A stretch of DNA of 64,000 bases from Liolophura sinensis (lineage: Eukaryota; Mollusca; Polyplacophora; Chitonida; Chitonidae), in NCBI RefSeq assembly GCF_032854445.1, contig NC_088306.1, forward strand, positions 21,299,764 to 21,363,763, written 5' to 3'. Positions 57,155 to 64,000 of this stretch are shown in pieces. The translations under genes and the position numbers were made by a program. The notes under the pieces were generated by a model. That model saw only the letters and a list, made by a program, of their open reading frames with translations. It was not told the origin of the DNA and did no database searches. Each line of letters begins with the position of its first letter. Position 1 is the first letter of the stretch.

Positions 57155-58583
57155 TGATAACTATGGTCAATGTATAATAAACATTGTTCAGTTTATCCGC
57201 ATGCGCTATTCAAGTAAATATTTCATAACTCACATAGTGCGTATCGGTATTACATCGGAAAGTAAGTACATGTATATACATGTCAAGTATGGAAGCGATC
57301 CGAATACTAAATTTGTGTCAAAATGTGCAGTACAGGCTTTCTTCATCACAGCATTGAGGATGGATATTTTTTTATCTTAAAGCGCGTTCAAACGCGATTG
57401 CGGCTATATAGGAGTCCAAGAACTTCCGGGGCCCTGGACTGATTGATTGGGATAATACTGTACTGTACTGTACTGTATTTGTACCCTTAGTTCTATCCTT
57501 TTCCACAGCCACTTAGTCCTGTTAAGGACTGTCAGTTCTTAAAATGCATTTGATTTCAAGATCTAAAGATCTCGGTCGGAAATGGCCAGCATTCTAAAAT
57601 TTTCCTTTGGGGCAGATTCAAAAGATGTGCAATAAACTGAATTGGAACTGCTTTTATGCTTCTATGTGCGAAAAAGGGAATTAATTTAGTATTGTATTGT
57701 ATACACGCAGTGACCCAACCACACATGTTCCAAACTGGATCTTGGGAACTGTACTTAACGGAGGTTGATATGGTTAATAATATATCACAGCTGTCATCAC
57801 AGAGAGGAGAGTCCACAATAACTGTTCACAATAACGAAATTGCTCTTTCCATAAATCTTCGTCACAATGTGTTCATTGTATGGCGAGTAGAAGTTAACTG
57901 AGTCTGTCTGACCCAGTCACTCGACTATTTTTGGAAATTTATGCTGCTACACGTATGATCCAGAGAACCGGGTCCCGGGGGTTGAAAGAGTAAGGCCTAA
58001 TATTTCTGGGAAAACCTGTCGTGAATAGGGACTATAATTTGGAGTTCTCTCGTGTGGGCCGGGGGGAACAGCAAAGACACTTTAACGTCGTTAGCGAAAA
58101 TGTAAATAAATATTTCAAGTTTATTTTTAAACATATTAAGATATTGTACAAAAAAAACATATCTTTTGTGATTTGCCAGTTATAAATGATTTTTGGCTTT
58201 TTAGCTCATATTCAGAGAGTCTTTTCCTTCTTGTTCAGATTTGGATTATATCATCCTTATAATGAAAGTCTTAACTTCCTACACGCATTCCTCACCCACT
58301 AATGCTAACCCTAGCCCTACCCCTACGCCTACCCCACATTTAATGTCACTGCACATCGATCGTGAGACATATGTTGCAGTCTATCATGTATATCGACACA
58401 TTCTGCCTTCCCTCATGGCCGCCGGCCGTTATATCCATGCTTTACCTTACCGCAGACTTGTTATAACTGGACAGGTTGAAAGTTCTGGGAAAGCATTAAT
58501 GTGTACCGCAAATGTTCATTCATAAACACTGATCCATTCCAAGACCTACATGTGCAAGAAAGTTTTAATTTTCTTTCCCTCAG
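57155..58583. other. Upstream region of gene C
   Basis: The promoter and first non-coding exon of gene C should be near here or further upstream. Frames at 57556-57816 (minus) and 57656-57901 (plus) overlap each other and are unrecognised. CTAGCCCTACCCCTACGCC near 58310 is a short C-rich simple stretch. Confidence 0.4.
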
Positions 58584-58680
58584 GGTTATGATTTCGGCGA
58601 TGGACTTTTACACGTGCCGAGCACAGAACTGGATCACGTGTCTCTTCTGATGTTGGACACGAGATCGTCATGGCAACAGG
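58584..58680 (+). CDS. Gene C exon 1: leader end and 11-nt start of coding
   Basis: Acceptor TTTTCTTTCCCTCAG, 86 nt leader, then ATCGTCATGGCAACAGG|GTAAGG. Coding bases 58670-58680 give MAT plus two bases of Gly4. The ATG has G at -3 and +4. The arrangement is the same as gene A exon 1. Confidence 0.78.
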
Positions 58681-61600
58681 GTAAGGAAAAGAAATAATCA
58701 ATTAGCTTTTCTTAAAAAAGAAAGATTTGAAAAAAGGATGGACCAAGTTCACCTAAACTGGAAATGTTTTCCAATTTAGGTGAATTTAGATAAAGATCAC
58801 TACAACAACTGCCACAACATCAACGTATTTTGTAACAAACCTATACTCTGAAGGAACACAAGACATTCTGTCCTGTCTCAAACAGAGGAGTATATCCGTG
58901 CCTTTCGGTCACAACGATATACCACAACTTTACTGGCTTCCAAAAATGTATAAATCCCCTTATAAGGCTCGCTTTATTGATCAAAAAGCTGCACCACCAG
59001 ATTGTATCCACTCTCTTAACGAAGGCACTAAGAGAAGTAGTCATTTTGGAAAAAAAGTATTGCAATTGCAAAGATTTCGAGCTTCAACTGTATCCGTATT
59101 CTTAAAACCCCCAAAGTCTCACTGAAGAACTAGGCGCTCAAATACACCTACTGTATAAGGACATCTCCACTTGTTATTTCTCTACTTTCTATACTACCGT
59201 ACCTCACGAAGATTTAATTGTTAACACTTCATCACTGATTGTATCGGTGTTTAATAAAACTGATTACTGCTGAATTAACGTCAGCGTTAAGGCAACAAAG
59301 CCTTCTTCAGTTCCACTACATACCAGATAGATACCATTGTTTCACTGTTCATCGAGTTGCTTGAATATGTCATTAGCGATGTCTGACACTGTATGGGTAG
59401 GTATTCGGGTGGGTACAAATTGTTTCAGCCTTTTTGAGGACATATAGATGTTCTCATATGAATGCGACTATATGCTATAATTATTAAAGAGTATTCCTCA
59501 CCATGCACTCTCGAGGGGCCTCCCACCAGTGTCGGCTCATGTTGGCTTCCTTTCCGACCGCACAAATGAAGGTCTAGCAGCAACCTGCGGATGGTCGTGG
59601 GTTTCCCCTGGTCTCTTCCCAGTTTCCTTCCACCATGGTGCTGGCCACTGTCGTATAAGTGAAATATTCTTGAGTACGGCGTAAAACACCAATCAAATAA
59701 AAAAATAATCACTAGGCCCGACGGTTGTCATTCACTATACCTTATATTGATGATCATTTTTTAAAAAAATCCATATATAGCAAAGCCTGTGAAGGATATT
59801 TTTGGTTGACGGCTGGTATATGAATGTTAGTTTCGACGCATAGATTCCATGTATACTTTGCGCATGCGCTAATATGTCGATCTCATGGCTTCCTGACCTT
59901 GGCAGGGTTAACATTGCAATTGAAAATATTTCTGTTTGATCATGTTTTAGATATTGAGCACAAATTTTTCGTAAAATAATGTCCTGTACTAAAAATGCAT
60001 CTTGCTGCCAACATTATCGGTTGAATTTTTATCGGCTGAAGTTCTGTATTCTTTTTAAGGTTTAACATATTTTGCCAAAAAAAGGTCAAATCATTTAAGT
60101 AAACTTTGCACCGTGTTACAGTGAAAATGTAGAGACGGATCAGTCATGGGACGTGCCAGAGCTAGAAGAGGGGTTTATCAACCATGTTTTCATCACCCAC
60201 TGTGAGGCTGACTATGAGTATGCCAAGAATCTGTGGCACAAGCTCTCAGAAAAAGGTTTCAAGTGCAGCATGGCGAAAAAGGATTTCCTCGGCGGCCATT
60301 CCATATATAATCAGATCATCAGAGCCATTGAGACATCAAAAAAAATCCTTCCCGTAATCTCCCCAGAAGCATTGAAGAGCTACTGGTGTACACTGGAACT
60401 CTCCCTGACGCTGGAACGCTCCATGGACAACGACAGTTTAGCCATTGTCCCAGTACTCTTGGACGTTCCGACAGAGAAGCTTCCCGATGTGTTGAGACAG
60501 TTGGAGTGTATAGATGGCAGGGCAGCTGGTTTCCTAGACGATGTTACGAAAATGATTATTGGTTAGCATTGCATTTAGATGGAATCTCAAACTAGCCCAT
60601 TGTTTTATAGTAAAAATAGCCATGTCTCAGTGCGGGGAAGTGAAGTAAGAGCTGAAATTATATCTGCCCATACCGGATAACTTTAGATGACCAGTCTATT
60701 GTGAGAGGATTTGTTGGGGTGGGGTATAAGTTTAACTTCAGTACATAGGGTGGTTTAGGGGCTGAGTAGTTCAGATTGTATATATCTGACATGTTAGATA
60801 TTCACAAGTTTTTCACAAGTTTAGCTCATTTGGTCGGAAAATAAGCATTTAAATTAAAATTTACCTTGTGAGTACAATTGGCTTTGAGTAGTCAGCCAGA
60901 GGTTCGTAACTGGAGGATACTGCATGGCCCGGACTAAACCTTTGGCAAGTAAATGAGGAACACACAACGTTTCATCCTCAGAGGACAGTCAAGTTTAGGC
61001 ATGAGATAGATTAAACACATTCCCAGCATAGCTTCTTCATTAACCGTTACATTCACTTACCTCGATCTCAGCTCTGTCGCATTCGCTGTCCGCCAAGCAT
61101 CAACGCTTTACGCCACAAAAACAAGTGTCCCGTGATCTTAAATAATTCTGAATTCATATCTCCTCATTATGCGGGAATAATAAAAACCATAACGCATAGG
61201 TGATATGAGGATAAAATTAATGCAGAGTTAGAGAGCACGTTTAGTAGCGTAAATGTTTGACATATTGGGGATATCACACTGGAAAAGACAGAGTTCCGGA
61301 TTTGTGAATGGACGATTACTGGACCCGGGGTCACGAAGCGATCTTAGCCTTGAGCCAAAATTTCAGATTAATTTAAAACTTTTATTTCTTTCTTATCAAC
61401 GTCAAAATATTGCCTGAGGACGTAATTCTCTGCAAGTTATGGCAAAACAAATTTCAGCTAAAAAAAAAGATTAATGATCGAAATTTGGACTTACGTTAAA
61501 GATCGCTTGGTGACTGCTGTGTGAGATCTGTATTTCTGAAAGCTTATTGGGAAGTTATGAAACGGATCTCAGATCTAGCTCAAGTTGTATACCATTTTGA

Positions 61601-63783
61601 TGGAAGGCACGTGACTACTAAAACGTTCATGTGAGCACCTAAGCGGATGGCTTAGTCACCAAGACTCCCGTCTAAAATCCACACAAGGACTGAACCAACA
61701 CACAATGTCTTGTGTTCATTCTCGTATGACGTTAAAGAGGCCATACCGGAAAGTTTTGGGGCAAAAATCCATATTTGCTGATCACATCAACTTTTCTCTA
61801 TTTACCAAAAACAGCACAAGTTGTTGCCTTTGGGTAAATATGAAGCTCGTACTATTTATGGCGTAGACAATGATTTTAAGGTGATAATGCGATTCACTTT
61901 GTAAATTTTATGAACTTCATCGCCTATTTTGAAATCTCGGATATAAACTGCATAAAATCTAAAACTTTAAATTAACTTATTTAATATTTTGAAATCAAAT
62001 TTGCCCGCAGTCCTGTCAACATTTTACAAAGACCCTTGTTAAGCAGTATCCATCAATTTCGTTTGCGCAGGTCCGGATGTGTCCGTAGAATCCTTACTTC
62101 CCGTGGGAAATGTGGGGCATGGTTTGGCGTGGTCTTACTACAGTGGCTACCTCAAAATCCTTTTTCCAAGTAAGTGGAGCTTAGTGTACACCAAATGATA
62201 ACGTGAAACCACATCAAACATGAACAATGCAGCGCATCTCGGTGCAATCGGACCACATGATGTTTTTAAGGAATTCTCATGTAATCTTTCTTTGCAGGCG
62301 ACGAGCGGAAAGTTCGATGACGTTAGTATGAAATAATTATGCTTGAGACAGATATTTAGCTTACAAAAACAGTTGAGAGATAAGGTGGGCAAATCTTTTT
62401 TCTCAGTGCTGACATTCTGACAGTGCTGCCTTACTGTAACGCCATGTTGAAGACAGTCACTGGATATGCTGACACCGAATTCCCCTGCTTTTGTATGGTC
62501 TATCCTGCATTTCTATGGCCTGTCGCAAAGCAAAGAAGCGTCAAAATTGCCGACTTTCAGTCTTGACACGATCTCACACGGATTTCTAACTTCTCGGCCT
62601 CTTTAGAACTGTCTTATGACCTTTAGGATGCAGTTAATTTTCCTGCTTTTTTTTGGCACTTGTAAACATGCTTTAACGTGCAGTCCTGTTGAGCTGTTCC
62701 AAATCTTCAAACCCAAAATATATAAGACTACGACATAGAGAGTAAAACAAGAATAACCACGACATTGTGATAATGGGCAAATGGTCGCAGGTAACCGGTG
62801 AAATGCGGCCTCGGGTCAGGTTACATTACTCCAACTGTTCATGCAAATACTACAATATAGTAGCAATCTACACGCCCGCTAGCACCCTGTTAACCTGTTG
62901 TTGACACGCCAGTGGTAATAATCTCGACCTTAGAATTTTTATCTTTATTCTAAACAATACAGCGGTCTGAAAGAGCCAGATTGGCAACGGGTGATGCGAA
63001 AAGTTTACCCGGTTCCTTCGTGTCTGCAGCAACCCAAGTTTCAGCTAATACCAACCAGATCACACCTTACAATAAGCCTGTCCTACAAAATGACTCCCTC
63101 CCAAGGGGAGAAAAACGCCAGGCTAACCAAGAATGTTATAATTACCATGTGTGTTCTTATGAGATATATGACAGCCTCCGTGGCCGAGTATAGTTGCGCT
63201 AGCGCAGCACTATGACCCGTGAGTCTCTCACCAATACGGTCGCTGTGAGTCTAAGACCAGCTCATGATGGCTTCTTCTCCTGTCATACTTGTTAAGTTTA
63301 TCCAGCAACCCAGTGGCGGATTTGCCCTGTTTTTGTCCCACCATTATGCTTGCCGCCGTCGTTAAGGTGAAGTATTCTTCAGTACTGCGTAAAACATAAA
63401 CCACCTGAATCAATAAATAGATTAGATGTAGATTGTGTGTTGCAGTACTAGAAAAGGCAACAAAATTGCTTATTTGAGTTGAATTGACAATTGTATAGAA
63501 TGGAAAAGATTCCTGTACATTTCAGTGTTTCATTGCAGTTTTTCTTCCCTTCTTTTTAGAACTTCGTGATCGGATCCAGAAAAGTCCACAATGGCGCTCA
63601 GATCCCACGCGTATGCCACGAAGAATGTACCTCCTTTTACCGGAGAGCTGCAAATGTCCGGCAAAACTGACTGCTTGGGACGAGAAAATCGTGGCTGACA
63701 AGCCGTTAGAAGGTGTAACAAAGATGAGAGCTGGCAAGGAAAGGAATTATTGTAACTCCGTTTACAAAATACAAGATGACAAG
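58584..63783 (+). CDS. Gene C: TIR-STING fusion protein, 3' end outside the window
   Basis: Coding exons 58670-58680, 60122-60561, 62071-62169 and 63560-63783 give 258 residues, ending in phase 0. By comparison with A and B, two further exons (ligand-pocket strand and C-terminal helix) lie beyond base 64000. Residues 20-150 are the TIR domain with HVFITHCEAD, KKDFLGG, SYWCTLEL (E96 in the NADase-type catalytic position) and IVPVLLDV. From residue 151 it is STING: NVGHGLAWSYYSGYLKILFP, RRMYLLLPESC, RAGKERNYCNSVYKIQDD, with R240, R245 and Y247 on human R232, R238 and Y240. This is the family member closest to human STING in helix 1 (G176 and Y177 kept). No membrane segment. It is divergent to gene A and about 74 percent identical in the TIR domain (94 of 127 by eye). 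Role as for gene A: predicted cytosolic cyclic-dinucleotide sensor with a TIR effector or adaptor. Confidence 0.9.
58588..58650 (+). promoter_or_regulatory. Short upstream open reading frame in the gene C leader
   Basis: ATG at 58588, 20 codons, TGA at 58648-58650, in a different frame and ending 19 nt before the TIR-STING ATG. It could lower translation of the main frame if this exon is indeed part of the leader. Confidence 0.4.
58760..59290 (+). pseudogene. Penelope-like reverse transcriptase fragment in gene C intron 1
   Basis: IPQLYWLPKMYKSPYKARFI is the hallmark segment of Penelope-like RTs (LYWLPKLHK-P-KARFI). About 230 bp later, in another frame, DISTCYFSTFYTTVPHEDLI matches their motif A (DFSTLYTTIPH). 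Frameshifts separate the two, and the GIY-YIG part is absent. Confidence 0.8.
59515..59707 (+). mobile_element. SINE family 1, 5' truncated, in gene C intron 1
   Basis: GGCTCATGTTGGCTTCCTTT, GCAACCTGCGGATGGTCGTG and ATAAGTGAAATATTCTTGAG to an AATAAAAAAATAA tail. Confidence 0.9.
60122..60561 (+). CDS. Gene C exon 2: TIR domain
   Basis: Acceptor CACCGTGTTACAG, 440 nt, donor ATTG|GTTAGC. Begins with one base completing Gly4 and ends in phase 1. Same length as gene A exon 2. Intron retention would stop immediately (GGT TAG), giving a 151-residue TIR-only product. Confidence 0.93.
60562..62070. other. Gene C intron 2
   Basis: 1.5 kb; apart from the MITE at 61327-61517 no exon or repeat is evident. 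Confidence 0.6.
61327..61517. mobile_element. Foldback MITE in gene C intron 2
   Basis: GGGGTCACGAAGCGATCTTA at the left pairs with TAAAGATCGCTTGGTGACTG at the right, and pairing continues for about 45 nt per arm (AGCCAAAATTTCAG against CGAAATTTGGAC). Confidence 0.82.
62071..62169 (+). CDS. Gene C exon 3: STING alpha-1 helix
   Basis: Acceptor TTTGCGCAG, 99 nt, donor CCAA|GTAAGTG. Encodes PDVSVESLLPVGNVGHGLAW then SYYSGYLKILFP. Confidence 0.94.
62745..62960 (+). repeat. Dispersed family X copy in gene C intron 3
   Basis: ATGGGCAAATGGTCGCAGGT, ACCGGTGAAATGCGGCCTCG, CAACTGTTCATGCAAATACT and CACGCCCGCTAGCACC. Confidence 0.72.
63172..63415 (+). mobile_element. SINE family 1, full length, in gene C intron 3
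   Basis: Head AGCCTCCGTGGCCGAGTATA and GCTAGCGCAGCACTATGACC, GAGTCTCTCACCAATACGGT, a body with a deletion, and the AATCAATAAATAGATT tail. It lies 145 bp before exon 4. Confidence 0.88.
63560..63783 (+). CDS. Gene C exon 4: STING core
   Basis: Acceptor CTTCTTTTTAG, 224 nt (two codons shorter than in A and B), donor GACAAG|GTGCAA, phase 0. LRDRIQKSPQW, RRMYLLLPESC and RAGKERNYCNSVYKI are the recognisable parts. Confidence 0.93.
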
Positions 63784-64000
63784 GTGCAAATTTTATGAAT
63801 TAAGGTTAATTGTTGGCTTCTGTTCGGTAATGATGTAAAAGTGTGAAGTGTTAAGACCAAGGCTATCAAAGAAATCTGTAACTTTTAAGTGTGAAGACAT
63901 GTACATGTAGTGTTTAATGTGATAAACTGTACAATAAACTTCATAGACGTTTTGTTTAAAATAAGCATTTTATCTTTACGCCAAATAGAAGTTTATTTTC
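63784..64000. other. Start of gene C intron 4, cut by the window edge
   Basis: No exon seen; the remaining STING exons are expected downstream of the window. Confidence 0.7.

Noticed and set aside
58305-58335. Telomere-like CCCTA repeats
   Set aside because: Only a few irregular CCCTAR-like units, not a telomeric array.
61618-61700. Possible tRNA gene (GCGGATGGCTTAGTC-like start)
   Set aside because: No convincing cloverleaf or B box at the correct spacing.

Overview
This window is animal nuclear DNA: AT-rich, intron-bearing genes with consensus GT-AG junctions, dozens of short interspersed elements, long minisatellites and relics of Penelope-like, L1-like and Tc1/mariner elements. TIR-STING fusion genes are known in animals from oysters. 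That, together with the abundant tRNA-headed SINE (tail ending in AATAAATAAA-type repeats, body resembling the conserved domain of mollusc SINEs), points to a marine lophotrochozoan, most likely a mollusc. The species cannot be named from the sequence.

The only clear host genes are three members of one immune family, each a TIR domain followed by a cytosolic STING cyclic-dinucleotide-binding domain. I reconstructed their exons by eye from homology, intron phase and splice sites. Gene B (minus strand, 16453 to 10859) has seven coding exons and a complete stop. Gene A (minus, 28148 to about 21010) has six. Gene C (plus, 58584 onward) has four and then leaves the window, so its last STING exons are missing. 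A and C are divergently oriented, share exon structure to the base for exons 1-3 (11, 440 and 99 coding nt) and are about three quarters identical in the TIR domain. B has a different TIR domain, a different 5' structure and an extra 213-nt exon between TIR and STING, but the same phase-1 junctions around STING. STING senses 2'-5'/3'-5' cyclic dinucleotides. In the bacterial TIR-STING proteins ligand-driven filament formation switches on TIR NAD+ cleavage. A and C keep a WCxxE motif that fits such an enzyme; B does not.

The most striking structure is a 41-bp array (about 21345-22110) in gene A. Each of its 18 units is a copy of the last 23 nt of STING exon 5 plus the first 18 nt of the intron, so it is a tandem array of 5' splice sites.

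Layout: 1-10.7 kb, no gene, several minisatellites ending in a 53-bp array; 10.86-16.45 kb, gene B with SINEs and a 42-bp array in its introns; 17-20 kb, SINEs and a 31-bp array; 21.0-28.15 kb, gene A; 28.15-58.58 kb, a 30-kb stretch with no host gene I can support but many transposon relics, MITEs, a 108-bp array open on both strands and a roughly 70-copy 40-bp array; 58.58-64 kb, gene C, with a Penelope-like reverse-transcriptase fragment in its first intron.
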